From Prevotellaceae bacterium UBA1726 (GTDB taxonomy: Bacteria; Bacteroidota; Bacteroidia; Bacteroidales; Bacteroidaceae): a stretch of 62,314 nucleotides of DNA. Each line of letters starts with the position of its first letter. Position 1 is the first letter of the stretch. This document shows, piece after piece, positions 49,800-59,161 of the stretch. A program made the translations under genes and the position numbers. The DNA is taken from positions 1 through 62,314 of the forward strand of contig DCIM01000021.1 in NCBI GenBank assembly GCA_002316005.1, given 5' to 3'. A model generated the notes under the pieces. The model was not told the origin of the DNA. It saw only the letters and a list, made by a program, of their open reading frames with translations, and did not search any database.

Positions 49800-52730
49800 A
49801 TGAAGATTATTCAAAACATCACATTGTTGCTGGTTCTCTTTTTCATGGGTGCCGTGAACGGTTTCTCGCAGGACGACATCTCGCCTGTATTCGTGGGAAA
49901 GATGGAAAAGCAATACAATCAGAATTTGTACAAAAGCATCCCTTATCTTGGCGATTCCTACAATCTTGTAAGTGGCAACATCTGCTATGATGGCAACATC
50001 TACAAGAATGTGAAAATGCGCTACGACCTGCTCGAACAGCAAGTGGTGGTCAGTTCGCCAGAAAACAATCTGCTCGTTGTACCTTTGCAGCAAAAGGTGG
50101 ATTGGTTCAGCATCAATGGAATTGTCTATGTCCATTCCGTTGCCGACAGTAATGCCTATGCTGCAGTATTGCTCGATGGCAGCGAGAACGGATTGCTCTT
50201 GCAGAAGTTGACCGCAAAGAGATTTGAAGGCGAAATGGCTTTAGACGGTCATTATGTACACTTGCTGAAAACCACGAACAAGTATATCGTCCGCACTCTC
50301 GACGGCAACATTCACGAAGTGAAGAATGCAAAGGACATCATTCGCCTTTTCCCTGAGCAGGAACACCAGATAAAGGCGTGTGTGAAGCAGAATCATCTCT
50401 CGTTCAAGGAAGTCGCTCGCGGTGCAAGTCTTGCCACAATCATAAGCAACATCAACACAGGCTATGTTGCAAAGGAGGAAACCGTAGAACCATTGGCAAT
50501 CCGTACCGCTCCCCTCGTGGAGTCGGAGGTGGCTATCAACGACATAAAATCAGGCATCCCTGTTCTCGACGACAAGAATATGCAAACCCTTCAGGCTCGT
50601 TCGGGCGAGTATGCAGAGTCAACAGCATATGTCATCCCAGGAGAGCGAAAGGCAACACAGAGTCTCTCCGATGACCATGAACTGGGCGAGATTGTTGTTG
50701 TTGCCGGCCGACAGAATGCGGTGAAGAGTGCCACAATGGGTTCGGAGAAGTTCAAGCCACAGTTGCTGAAGAACATCCCTTCAGCTTTCGGCGAATCGGA
50801 CATCATGAAGATTGTGCTCACACTGCCGGGTGTGAAAACCGTTGGTGAGGCATCGAGCGGATATAATGTGCGTGGCGGTGCCACCGACCAGAACCTCATC
50901 CTCTTCAACAACGGTACTGTCTATAACCCTTCCCACCTTTTCGGACTCTTCACCTCGTTCAACTCAGATATGGTGGAAGATGTGGAACTGTTCAAGTCGA
51001 GCATCCCTGCTCAATACGGCGGTCGTATCAGTAGTGTGCTGAATGTCACCTCGAAGGAAGCAAGCATGAAGAAGTTTGGCGGTAGTGCGAGCATCGGTCT
51101 ACTCACCAGCAAACTCAACCTTGAGATTCCTATCGTGACAGATCATGTGTCGCTTCTTCTCAATGGCCGCACCACCTATTCCGACTGGATGCTAAAGCAA
51201 TTGCCAGAGAAGTCGGGCTACAAGAATGGTACAGCCAACTTCTACGATTTCGGCGGAGTGCTCACAGTGAAGATTAACGATTACCACCGACTGAAGATTT
51301 TCGGTTATTTCAGCAAGGACAAGTTCGGTTTCAGTACATCCAACAACTACGGATACACCAACCGTAACATCTCAGGCGAATGGCGTTCGATTCTTGGCGA
51401 GAACCTCACCGCCACATTCACCTTCGGCCAGGACCACTACGACTACTACAAAGAAGAAACCGAGACACCTTCGATGGCAGCACGCCTCTCGTTCGGCATC
51501 AATCAGTTGTGGGCGAAACTCCATTTCCGTCAGCGACTGGGCGAGAAGAACAATCTCACCTACGGATTGCAGACACAATACTACAATGTACAGCCAGGCA
51601 CATACGCCCCTGTAGGTGAGAATTCGAAGGTCTCGTTCGATGAACTCCAGCGCGACAAGGCACTCGAGAGTGCCGTCTATCTTGATGATGAATGGAACAT
51701 CACAGAGAAATTCACTGTTTCGGCAGGTGTGCGTATGTCAATGTTCAATGTCCTCGGTCCACGCGATGTGAACATCTATCCCGACAATGACCTCCCTTCT
51801 GAGGAGAATCTCATTGAGACCCGTCACGAGGCAGGCATCTCAAAGACCTACTTTGGTCCTGAGGTTCGTTTCTCTGCCCGCTATTCCCTCACCGAGAACC
51901 TCTCTGTCAAGGGCGGTTTCAACACCATGCATCAGTACATTCACAAGGTGTCGAACACAAGCATCATGTCGCCTACCGACATCTGGAAACTCAGCGACCG
52001 CAACATCAAACCGCAGAACGGATGGCAACTCGCAATGGGCCTTTATGCACAAACCGACAATCATCAGTATGAGTTCGCACTCGAGGGCTACTACAAGCAC
52101 ATGAACGACTACCTCAACTATCGCAACTCGGCTATTCTGCTCATGAACCATCATCTCGAAACCGATGTCATCTCGACAAAGGGCCGTGCAGCAGGAGTTG
52201 AACTTCAGGCAAAGAAGCCACAAGGCAGACTCAACGGATGGATTAGCTATTGCTACTCACGCACCTTCCTCAGACACGACGACCCACGCGTAGCATTGCC
52301 AGTGAATGGTGGCGATTGGTTCCCAACCGAATACGACCGACCACACGAGGTGAAGGCAGTGCTCAACTATAAGTTCACCGAAAGATATAGTTTCTCAAGC
52401 AACTTCGACTATTCTACAGGTCGTCCTACTACTATCCCTGCAGGACAGTATTACGACCACTCAACGGGTTCAATGCAGCCATTCTACACCAATCGAAATT
52501 CATTCCGATTGCCAGACTACATGCGTTGGGACCTGGCATTTAACATCGAACCAACACATAAGGTCACAGCATGGCTCCACACTTCATTCTCAATCGGAGT
52601 CTACAATGTCACTGCTCGTAAGAACGCTTATTCCATCTATTATGTAGTGGAGAAAGGTCAAATCCAAGGCTACAAACTCTCAGTCTTCGGAACAGCCATT
52701 CCTTATGTAGCATTCAATTTCCGTTTCTAA
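49800..52730 (+). CDS. TonB-dependent receptor with an unusual N-terminal domain
   Basis: 976 residues from the ATG of 'MKIIQNITLLLVLFFMGAVNGFS'. Residues about 25-230 form a beta-rich domain ('YLGDSYNLVSGNICYDGNIYK', 'MRYDLLEQQVVVSSPENNLL') in the place where most relatives have a carboxypeptidase-like or STN domain; I do not know its family. The plug follows (about 310-430, 'LLKNIPSAFGESDIMKIVL', 'GYNVRGGATDQNLILFNNG', 'FNSDMVEDVELFKSSIPAQ', 'GGRISSVLNV'), then a 22-strand barrel ending 'IPYVAFNFRF'. It is followed after 13 bp by a DUF4249 lipoprotein and then a macroglobulin-like protein: a set that recurs in Bacteroidetes. Substrate unknown. Confidence 0.9.
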   Translation: MKIIQNITLLLVLFFMGAVNGFSQDDISPVFVGKMEKQYNQNLYKSIPYLGDSYNLVSGNICYDGNIYKNVKMRYDLLEQQVVVSSPENNLLVVPLQQKVDWFSINGIVYVHSVADSNAYAAVLLDGSENGLLLQKLTAKRFEGEMALDGHYVHLLKTTNKYIVRTLDGNIHEVKNAKDIIRLFPEQEHQIKACVKQNHLSFKEVARGASLATIISNINTGYVAKEETVEPLAIRTAPLVESEVAINDIKSGIPVLDDKNMQTLQARSGEYAESTAYVIPGERKATQSLSDDHELGEIVVVAGRQNAVKSATMGSEKFKPQLLKNIPSAFGESDIMKIVLTLPGVKTVGEASSGYNVRGGATDQNLILFNNGTVYNPSHLFGLFTSFNSDMVEDVELFKSSIPAQYGGRISSVLNVTSKEASMKKFGGSASIGLLTSKLNLEIPIVTDHVSLLLNGRTTYSDWMLKQLPEKSGYKNGTANFYDFGGVLTVKINDYHRLKIFGYFSKDKFGFSTSNNYGYTNRNISGEWRSILGENLTATFTFGQDHYDYYKEETETPSMAARLSFGINQLWAKLHFRQRLGEKNNLTYGLQTQYYNVQPGTYAPVGENSKVSFDELQRDKALESAVYLDDEWNITEKFTVSAGVRMSMFNVLGPRDVNIYPDNDLPSEENLIETRHEAGISKTYFGPEVRFSARYSLTENLSVKGGFNTMHQYIHKVSNTSIMSPTDIWKLSDRNIKPQNGWQLAMGLYAQTDNHQYEFALEGYYKHMNDYLNYRNSAILLMNHHLETDVISTKGRAAGVELQAKKPQGRLNGWISYCYSRTFLRHDDPRVALPVNGGDWFPTEYDRPHEVKAVLNYKFTERYSFSSNFDYSTGRPTTIPAGQYYDHSTGSMQPFYTNRNSFRLPDYMRWDLAFNIEPTHKVTAWLHTSFSIGVYNVTARKNAYSIYYVVEKGQIQGYKLSVFGTAIPYVAFNFRF

Positions 52731-52743
52731 AAAGGTCAAGCAA

Positions 52744-53922
52744 ATGAAAATTCTCACAATGAACAAGATATATCGCAGTTTCATTCCTGCAGCATTAAGT
52801 CTCTGCATCATGTCCGGACTCACGACATCGTGCATCGAAGAGTACAATGCCGTACTGCCTTCGTCAGAGAGCGACATCCTGGTTGTTGAGGGCAGTATCC
52901 TCTCCGACACCACAAGCACCTTCTATCTGTCGCTCACAATGCCTATCAACTCGCCATCCTACAAAGTCAAAAATATAAGCGATGCCACAATCCAACTTCG
53001 TGGAACAGACGGAACGACGGTAGACGGAAAACTCATCTATGAGGGCAAATACGATATTGAGACACCGAAACTCAATGCCAACACCCTCTACAAAGTCGTT
53101 ATCAACTATGATGGCGACACCTACGAGACGGAAGAAATGAAGCCATTCCCCTCGACAGACATACAGGCTGTAGAATTCAACCAGAAGACTCCCGAAGATG
53201 CTGTCGATATACTTGTGACAACAGCAATACCTGCAAATCCTTCGGAAACACAATACTATCGCTGGACATACAACGAAACTTACGAGGTACGTCCTGAATA
53301 CATCAGTTACTGGACTTGGGCCGATGACAGTGCAAAAGTCAAATACAACATCAACCTCTACCCAAGGCGTGGATGGATATCATCAAAAGGTTCCGACATT
53401 CTGGCATCGTCATCGGCATACTATGGCAATAACCAAATCGTACAGTATAAGTTGTACGACATTGCCAACAACAATCGTCGTCTGTCTGTCAAGTATAGCA
53501 CCGAAGTGGTGCAACGCTCTATCTGCAAGGCAGAGTATGAGTATGAGAAAGAGCGTAAGAAGATTAGCACCGATATGGGTGGACTCTTCACTCCACAACC
53601 ATCATCACTGCCAACAAACATCCATTGCAGCAACAGTTCAAAGAAAGTACTGGGGTATGTAGGATGTTCGCTCAATGTGAAACGCTATCGTTTCTTCATC
53701 ACCACCGATCAGGTTAATTATGTTGATGAGGTGAAATGCATCGACAAATACACCGAAGGCGAAAACCAACATTATATGGAACATATAAACCATGTAAACG
53801 GTTACAAGATATGGTTGTATGAGAACAATGGAGGAATTGAATCCTTCCACTGGACAACCCCAGACTGTGTAGATGTCAGGGCTATGGGAGCCACAACCGA
53901 AATGCCAAGTTTCTGGAAATAA
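52744..53922 (+). CDS. DUF4249 outer-membrane lipoprotein
   Basis: 392 residues. The signal peptide ends in a lipobox ('LCIMSGLTTSC', Cys about 30), so it is a lipoprotein. Start may be Met1 or Met6. The body, opening 'YNAVLPSSESDILVVEGSILS' and continuing 'YLSLTMPINSPSY', fits DUF4249, proteins regularly encoded next to TonB receptors and probably acting as their surface partner much as SusD does for SusC. Ends '...DCVDVRAMGATTEMPSFW'. Second gene of the operon. Confidence 0.88.
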   Translation: MKILTMNKIYRSFIPAALSLCIMSGLTTSCIEEYNAVLPSSESDILVVEGSILSDTTSTFYLSLTMPINSPSYKVKNISDATIQLRGTDGTTVDGKLIYEGKYDIETPKLNANTLYKVVINYDGDTYETEEMKPFPSTDIQAVEFNQKTPEDAVDILVTTAIPANPSETQYYRWTYNETYEVRPEYISYWTWADDSAKVKYNINLYPRRGWISSKGSDILASSSAYYGNNQIVQYKLYDIANNNRRLSVKYSTEVVQRSICKAEYEYEKERKKISTDMGGLFTPQPSSLPTNIHCSNSSKKVLGYVGCSLNVKRYRFFITTDQVNYVDEVKCIDKYTEGENQHYMEHINHVNGYKIWLYENNGGIESFHWTTPDCVDVRAMGATTEMPSFWK

Positions 53923-53936
53923 AAAGCCTCACCCCA

Positions 53937-53962
53937 GCTCTCTCCTAAAGGAAAGGGAGAGA
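53937..53962. repeat. CTCTCTCC/GGGAGAG hairpin inside the operon
   Basis: Preceded by AGCCTCACCCCAG and located 15 bp after the DUF4249 stop. A near copy lies at 55239-55258 with the same AGCCTCACCCAG lead. No T-run follows, so it may trim or pause rather than stop the transcript. Confidence 0.55.
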
Positions 53963-53993
53963 TAAAGGGTTAACAATTAACGAAATAACGAAT

Positions 53994-55226
53994 ATGACAA
54001 TGATAAATCGTATCATCCTTGTTGCTGTTACATGGCTCATGCCAACTATCGCGACACATGCCCAGCAGATACTCCTTGACAACGACTGGTATCTTGCAGG
54101 CGAGAAGATGACCATTGCTGTTGAAGCATCCAATGCAGAAATCTCGAGCAGAGTGGCTTATGTAGAATTGTCCGACACAGAAGGACTACAGGCTTCGGCC
54201 GTAATAGCCCTTACCGATGGTCGTGGACAGGGAAACATCTATCTCCCATCCTATCTCCACAGTGGCTACTATCAACTCAGTATGTACACACGCTTGGGCA
54301 AGCAGGCATTGCAGATGCTCTTACCTGTTGTCAATATAATGCAGAAATCTGTTGCCGATGATATCGACTGGGTAGAAGCAGAAGGCGGTTACAAACCAGT
54401 GCTTACCACAACGGCACTGCCATCGAAATATGTTGAAACCTTCAGCAAGAGAACCGAGCACGAAGGACATTGCGTGTATGCCCGTGTTCGTCCTACAGCC
54501 GAGGTGACCGACTATAAACCGACCATGACCGATGCCACACTCGCTGTGGTAGGTAAGGAGGTGCATGTCTTCCAGGGAAAGATGCTTGATGACAGTACTG
54601 CCGTTTTCAACACTTTTGATGTTGACGGACGCCATTCCATTGTCCTTCAGGCAGAGACTTATAATGCCGAACCGCTTCAGGTGGAACTCCTTGATCCGTT
54701 TGCCAACATAAAGCCAAAGCAGTTGCCACATCTCACTTTCAACTACAATCGTGCAGAAGTGGAGCGTCGTTCGATTCAGATGCAGACAGCAGTAGGCGAC
54801 ACCATGGTAGTGGATTCAACAAATGTATGCATTGATGTGTTTGCCACAAAACCTATTCTGTCCTATAATCTTGATGAGTATCGCCAGTTCCGTACAATCC
54901 GCGAGGTTTTGTTGGAATATGTCAACTTTGTACACCGCTCGACAAAGAACGGACGCAACCGACTTTTTGTATTTAGCGAGGAAGAAGGATATAGCATCTG
55001 GCCAGCCCTTGTACTACTCGACGGAATGCCGGTGAAAGACATAAACCGACTCCTTGAATACGATGCCCGCCGAGTGCATTACATCAGTATGTTTGATGGC
55101 AACTACACCCTTGGAGGTATCATGTACAAGGGTATTATCAGCATCATAACCCGTACGGGCAAACTCACCAATTTCCCACCAGAGACAACCGCCGCCTATC
55201 TCATCTACGACTTTCCACAGAAGTAG
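53994..55226 (+). CDS. Secreted macroglobulin-like protein, third gene of the TonB/DUF4249 operon
   Basis: 410 residues. The signal peptide is 'IILVAVTWLMPTIATHAQ'. The first domain ('ILLDNDWYLAGEKMTIAVEA', then 'VAYVELSDTEGLQASAVIAL', 'GQGNIYLPSYLHSGYYQLSM') follows the pattern of macroglobulin MG2-type domains of Bacteroidetes: dry start, acidic strand, 'GxGxIxLPxxLxSGxYxL'. The last 150 residues resemble a plug-like fragment ('VLLDGMPVKDINRLLEYDAR', 'VHYISMFDGNYTLGGIMYKG', 'ISIITRTG'), as in TonB-plug proteins that have lost the barrel. The likely place is the periplasm, where it could join the receptor and TonB. Family assignment is by pattern and moderately sure. Confidence 0.7.
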   Translation: MTMINRIILVAVTWLMPTIATHAQQILLDNDWYLAGEKMTIAVEASNAEISSRVAYVELSDTEGLQASAVIALTDGRGQGNIYLPSYLHSGYYQLSMYTRLGKQALQMLLPVVNIMQKSVADDIDWVEAEGGYKPVLTTTALPSKYVETFSKRTEHEGHCVYARVRPTAEVTDYKPTMTDATLAVVGKEVHVFQGKMLDDSTAVFNTFDVDGRHSIVLQAETYNAEPLQVELLDPFANIKPKQLPHLTFNYNRAEVERRSIQMQTAVGDTMVVDSTNVCIDVFATKPILSYNLDEYRQFRTIREVLLEYVNFVHRSTKNGRNRLFVFSEEEGYSIWPALVLLDGMPVKDINRLLEYDARRVHYISMFDGNYTLGGIMYKGIISIITRTGKLTNFPPETTAAYLIYDFPQK

Positions 55227-55238
55227 AGCCTCACCCAG

Positions 55239-55258
55239 CCCTCTCCTAAAAGAGAGGG
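55239..55258. repeat. CCCTCTC/GAGAGGG hairpin after the macroglobulin-like gene
   Basis: Hairpin with CTAAAA loop and AGCCTCACCCAG lead, close copy of 53937-53962. Confidence 0.55.
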
Positions 55259-55294
55259 AGAAGTAAGGGGGCAACGGGGTAATGAAAAAAATAA

Positions 55295-55319
55295 TGGGGA
55301 GCAATGCTCCCCGTTTTTG
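55295..55319. terminator. Two-way terminator between convergent operons
   Basis: GGGGAGC-AAT-GCTCCCC followed by GTTTTTG on the plus strand and by ATTATTTTTTT on the minus strand. Stops the plus-strand TonB operon and the minus-strand TonB gene. Confidence 0.85.
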
Positions 55320-55325
55320 TTATCA

Positions 55326-57734
55326 TCAAAATTCAATTCTGTAGGCAATGTTCGGGAATGTGAGAGATGTGTATTTCTCCACAATCGCGTGGGTTTTGAG
55401 TTCGAAGGTCTGACCATGATATGACTTCATCTTCAGATATTCCAAGATGAAATGATGGGCAACATTCTTCTTGTTGAGGGTGTACTTAACAGAGAAGGCA
55501 TATCCCACATTCATTCCTAACTGCTTACTGAACGGATTGTCGGCCACTTCGGGTAATGTCTTCATCGGCATTGCCATCACTTCCTCAAAGGTAACACTAC
55601 TATCAACAGGTGTGTATCTGTCGCCTCCCTGCAAGGTGACACGACCATTAATGCCAAACACATTACTCTTTCTCTTTCCTATCATCCATTCCTTTCCACC
55701 GAGCAAATTGGCAATGTAACGGCGATCGTGACGAGTGTTGTGCCACTGTCCCTGTGCATCGCGGTATTCGGATTTGAAAAGAGTGGCAGTCATCATTCCG
55801 TAAAAACCGTTCTTGAGATAGTGCTCAAGGGTGAGGTCGATACCGAAGTTGCGCCCTGCTCCCTCATTGACCAAATGACGGTCGTTATAGAAGATATTAT
55901 TGTTGATGACGGAATAGGTACTACCCTGCTCCACCGGAACATCAAAGATGTATTGATAGTAAGGTTCAATCTTTATCTGAGCATCATCGCCCAATCGCTG
56001 TGCAAAGGTAAGCGACAGATGATGAGAGCGAGTCAGTCCCAGTTCTTTGTTCGAGAGAGTTTCGCCATCAACTCGCTTTGTCTCCACGAAATATACATCG
56101 GTGTTTTCCTTACGACTGTTAAGGGCATAAGCCAATGCCAGCGTACTGCTTTGCGATGTCTTATAGGAGAGGCTGGCGCGAGGTTCGACAAGCCATTGAT
56201 TGTTGAGATTGAACCACATGGCATTCAGTCCAGCCACAGCCGTTAGTCGGTTGGTAAGCAACACCTTATGACTGGTGAACATTCGTGTCAGTCCGGTTAT
56301 TCCCTTTGAAGAATACAAACGGCGTAGTGGTCCACCCACAACCTCACAGGCATCCAGACGCAAGTCATAGTCGAAATGCTGATGATTGAATCCGTTCTGC
56401 ATACTATAACGCGATGAGAACTTCTGTTGATACAGCGCATCAATAATCACATTCCACTGATTGTTTCTTCCATCAAGATTAGGCATCTTCTTCATGTCAT
56501 AGTCATAATCGTTCTGTCCAAGATCGATATAACTGCCCGTGAGTGCCACACTTGATGTCAAGCGTCCACCACCCTTGAAACGGATGGTGTGGTTCACACC
56601 TCCCGCATAACTTGCCTGATGGGAATGACTGTCGTTCATGTCCCAGAGGGTTTCCCAATCGGACACATCGGGTACATCATTTCTGTAGTTGTCGTAAAGA
56701 CCAGTGAACCATACTGCGAATGTTCCCGCCTTGGTGGTAGGGAGGTTGAGTTTGAACGAGAGATCCTGATAGTCGAGTGTCTCCTTTTCCATATTAATGG
56801 CATGGAGTTTCTTTGCTATTTCGAGGAAACTGTATCGGTAGTTAATAAGGTAGGATGCCTTTGAACCTTTCTTGCCGAGAGGACCTTCCGATGCCACATC
56901 AATGCCAAGTGTTCCAACCTGCAAGGCATGTTCAAACTTCTCGTTGTTTCCCACTCGCATCTTCATGTCGAAGGCTCCCGAGAGGGCATTGCCATATTCA
57001 GCAGGCATAGCACCCGTCAGGAAGTCGCTATTCGCCAGCATAATACCATTGAGCGAAGTGAATACGCCACCTCCCGCCTCGGTTATCTCGCCGAAATGGT
57101 TAGGATTGTTCACCTCAATACCCTCAATACGCCATTGGAGCATCTGTGGAGAGTTGCCATGGATACTAATTCCATTGGTGGCGCCACTTGCCGCCACTCC
57201 TGCAAACATTGATGCTGTGCGGGCAGGATCGGACATTCCACCAGCATAGCGACTGGCCTCCTCTACACTGAACATTCGGGCTCCAGCCAATGCCATCTCG
57301 CTAAGAGGTTGCTGCTTGTTTACGCGTGGTTTCACGGTAACTTCGTTCAGTGTGTTGATACATTCGTGCATCTGGAGCGTTAGAACCATCTCCTTGCCCG
57401 AAGACAGCAACTGTTCCTTCAGTACCAATGGTTCGAATCCTGTGAACGAGACCTGAATGGTATGACGACCAACAGGAATATTCCCAATGCAAAAGTTTCC
57501 ATCTACATCGCTGATTCCTGCTGTTTCAATGTTTCCGTCAATCTTTACGACTGCTCCAACGAGAGGTTCGCCAGAGGCCACATCTACAACCTGACCGCGA
57601 ACAGTCTGGGTACTACTTATTATCGTCTTTTGTTCTTTTCCTTCATCTTGTGCCATCATGTAGGAAGGCACTGCAAAAGATACCAAAAGGCCCAAAACGA
57701 GCCCCTTGGCACCAATAATATTAATCAATCTCAT
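55326..57734 (-). CDS. TonB-dependent receptor with carboxypeptidase-regulatory-like N-domain
   Basis: 802 residues. The signal peptide covers about 1-28 ('GLVLGLLVSFAVPSYMMAQ'). A CarboxypepD_reg-like domain (about 43-125) contains 'VRGQVVDVASGEPLVGAVVK' and 'AGISDVDGNFCIGNIPVGRH'. The plug (about 130-270) is of the short kind with 'YAGGMSDPARTASMFAGVAA', 'GISIHGNSPQMLQWRIEGIE' and 'LTGAMPAEYGNALSGAFDM'. The barrel ends 'FPNIAYRIEF'. No SusD or DUF4249 gene accompanies it. Its start lies 3 bp after the stop of a methyltransferase gene, so the two share a transcript. Substrate unknown. Confidence 0.9.
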   Translation of the reverse strand: MRLINIIGAKGLVLGLLVSFAVPSYMMAQDEGKEQKTIISSTQTVRGQVVDVASGEPLVGAVVKIDGNIETAGISDVDGNFCIGNIPVGRHTIQVSFTGFEPLVLKEQLLSSGKEMVLTLQMHECINTLNEVTVKPRVNKQQPLSEMALAGARMFSVEEASRYAGGMSDPARTASMFAGVAASGATNGISIHGNSPQMLQWRIEGIEVNNPNHFGEITEAGGGVFTSLNGIMLANSDFLTGAMPAEYGNALSGAFDMKMRVGNNEKFEHALQVGTLGIDVASEGPLGKKGSKASYLINYRYSFLEIAKKLHAINMEKETLDYQDLSFKLNLPTTKAGTFAVWFTGLYDNYRNDVPDVSDWETLWDMNDSHSHQASYAGGVNHTIRFKGGGRLTSSVALTGSYIDLGQNDYDYDMKKMPNLDGRNNQWNVIIDALYQQKFSSRYSMQNGFNHQHFDYDLRLDACEVVGGPLRRLYSSKGITGLTRMFTSHKVLLTNRLTAVAGLNAMWFNLNNQWLVEPRASLSYKTSQSSTLALAYALNSRKENTDVYFVETKRVDGETLSNKELGLTRSHHLSLTFAQRLGDDAQIKIEPYYQYIFDVPVEQGSTYSVINNNIFYNDRHLVNEGAGRNFGIDLTLEHYLKNGFYGMMTATLFKSEYRDAQGQWHNTRHDRRYIANLLGGKEWMIGKRKSNVFGINGRVTLQGGDRYTPVDSSVTFEEVMAMPMKTLPEVADNPFSKQLGMNVGYAFSVKYTLNKKNVAHHFILEYLKMKSYHGQTFELKTHAIVEKYTSLTFPNIAYRIEF

Positions 57735-57737
57735 AAA

Positions 57738-58343
57738 TTATTTATTCTTTTTTATTACTGCGATACAGCATGGCATCTTACCATTCACCATACTATAGGA
57801 AACATCCGTAATTCCCATTTTCAGGAAGAACTCTTTATAGGTCGTGGGCGAGAACTGGTGTTTGAACTTCACACCGAGCAATTCGAGAAATCGCGCTGCC
57901 AGACTTGTTTTTCCATCCTTACAGATATTCACATAGGTAGGAATGATAAGCATTCCACCCGGTTTGCAAACTCTCATCAGTTCTTCCATTGCCTTTCGTG
58001 GTTCGTCGAGGAGATGGATGACATTTCCCGCAACCACCTTGTCGAACGAAGCATCTGCATATTCAAGAGCGAGAATGTTTGCTTTAGCGAAAGTGATATT
58101 ACTGCATTCCTTGCAGTTCTTCTGTGCCTGAACAAGCATTCCATCCGAAAAATCAGTGGCAATGAGCGATGTACACGCATTTGCAACGCTCTTCGTAATG
58201 CAACCCGTTCCACAGGCACATTCCAACACGGTGTCAGTCTCATCAACGAAATCTGCCACTCTGTCGCCTAACTTCTCATATACTCTTCCGTTGTAAATCT
58301 TCTCAAAGAAATCGTAGTATTTTGCTGCTATATCCCAAAACAT
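57738..58343 (-). CDS. Class I SAM-dependent methyltransferase
   Basis: 201 residues. Motif I 'VLECACGTGCITKSVA' (about 39-54), acidic post-I 'LIATDFSDGM', motif near 'FDKVVAGNVIHLLDEP' and 'PGGMLIIPTYVNICKDG' give a Methyltransf_11/25-type fold in the cytoplasm. Members methylate small molecules such as arsenite, quinones or lipids; the Cys in the motif (ECACGTG) recurs in several uncharacterised anaerobe proteins. The target cannot be told. Its 3-bp distance to the TonB receptor gene suggests that the two are made together, perhaps with a shared imported substrate. Confidence 0.88.
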   Translation of the reverse strand: MFWDIAAKYYDFFEKIYNGRVYEKLGDRVADFVDETDTVLECACGTGCITKSVANACTSLIATDFSDGMLVQAQKNCKECSNITFAKANILALEYADASFDKVVAGNVIHLLDEPRKAMEELMRVCKPGGMLIIPTYVNICKDGKTSLAARFLELLGVKFKHQFSPTTYKEFFLKMGITDVSYSMVNGKMPCCIAVIKKNK

Positions 58344-58458
58344 ATTTTTTTACCATTTAATGTGTTTTTCCTATATGACGCATTTCTCTGCAAGATTATT
58401 ACAAGGAAGAAAAAAAAGAACGCGAAGATTTCTTCTTTTTATGGCTAAAGGCCAATAT

Positions 58459-58506
58459 TACCACAGAGGTACCTGAACCCATTGCTATACCTACGTCTGC
58501 GTCTAA
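58459..58506 (-). pseudogene. Fossil of a P-type ATPase hinge segment
   Basis: Read on the minus strand, 58506 to 58459 gives L-D-A-D-V-G-I-A-M-G-S-G-T-S-V-V. This is the conserved segment that follows GDGxND in P-type metal/cation ATPases (ADVGIAMGSGTxVA). Similarity stops after V-V and there is no ATPase gene on either side: the GNAT stop is 8 bp upstream and the downstream frame becomes low-complexity Lys/Ser/Phe before a stop. It looks like a scrap of a deleted gene. Confidence 0.5.
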
Positions 58507-58513
58507 AAATATT

Positions 58514-59014
58514 CTATTTGTGTTTAATCTCTGGCATATATTCCATCTCTACTCCGTCCCACATTTCTCCATCGATGGGATATGACTCTGTGCCAATGGT
58601 CTTGAAACCTGAAGACTCGTAGCAATGAAGGGCCGAGGGATTATTGAGGAAAACACCGAGGGAGATGTGAGAGGCACCCAGATTCTTCATAGCGTAATCG
58701 ATCGTTTGAAGGATAAGTTGCTTTCCATATCCTTTGCCACGAAGAGAGCCGTCAACAATGATGAAACCGAGGCGAACCTTTTGGGGTTCGTTGGAATCTG
58801 GGATGCGTATCATGATATGCCCAATGATGTTTCCTTCTTCATCCTCAGCTGTAAGAGGGTGAATGTTGTCGGAATCATATTGCCCAGCCATATCCTCTGG
58901 TGTTGCAGGATAATCAGGATAACGGTCAGCACTCCATTTGCGGAATTCTGACTTGTTCTTTGTCCAACTGAGAATAGTTGGAGCATCGTTTATGTCAAAT
59001 TGTCGTAGTTTCAT
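58514..59014 (-). CDS. GNAT-family N-acetyltransferase
   Basis: 166 residues from 'MKLRQFDINDAPTILSW' (an ATG 11 codons upstream is possible). The acetyl-CoA-binding motif is 'VRLGFIIVDGSLRGKGYGKQ' (RGKGYG), followed by 'SLGVFLNNPSALHCYESSGF', the usual GNAT end. Probably acetylates an amine of a small molecule or protein N-terminus; substrate not predictable. It stands alone, with 147 bp to the upstream gene and a P-type ATPase relic after its stop. Confidence 0.88.
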   Translation of the reverse strand: MKLRQFDINDAPTILSWTKNKSEFRKWSADRYPDYPATPEDMAGQYDSDNIHPLTAEDEEGNIIGHIMIRIPDSNEPQKVRLGFIIVDGSLRGKGYGKQLILQTIDYAMKNLGASHISLGVFLNNPSALHCYESSGFKTIGTESYPIDGEMWDGVEMEYMPEIKHK

Positions 59015-59161
59015 ATAACCGAATGTTTTTTTCTCTTTACAATTCAATATACTCCTTTGGTTGTTTCTTAATTATTATTTGATTTCTGTATATATGACGC
59101 CCGACAATATCAAAAAACTACAATCGAGAGGGATTATTTTGCACAAAAGTGAATTCCTTAT

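Noticed and set aside
58440..58513. Possible tRNA-like GGTTC sequence in the spacer between GNAT and methyltransferase genes.
   Set aside because: No acceptor or anticodon stem can be formed; the stretch is better explained as a P-type ATPase relic.
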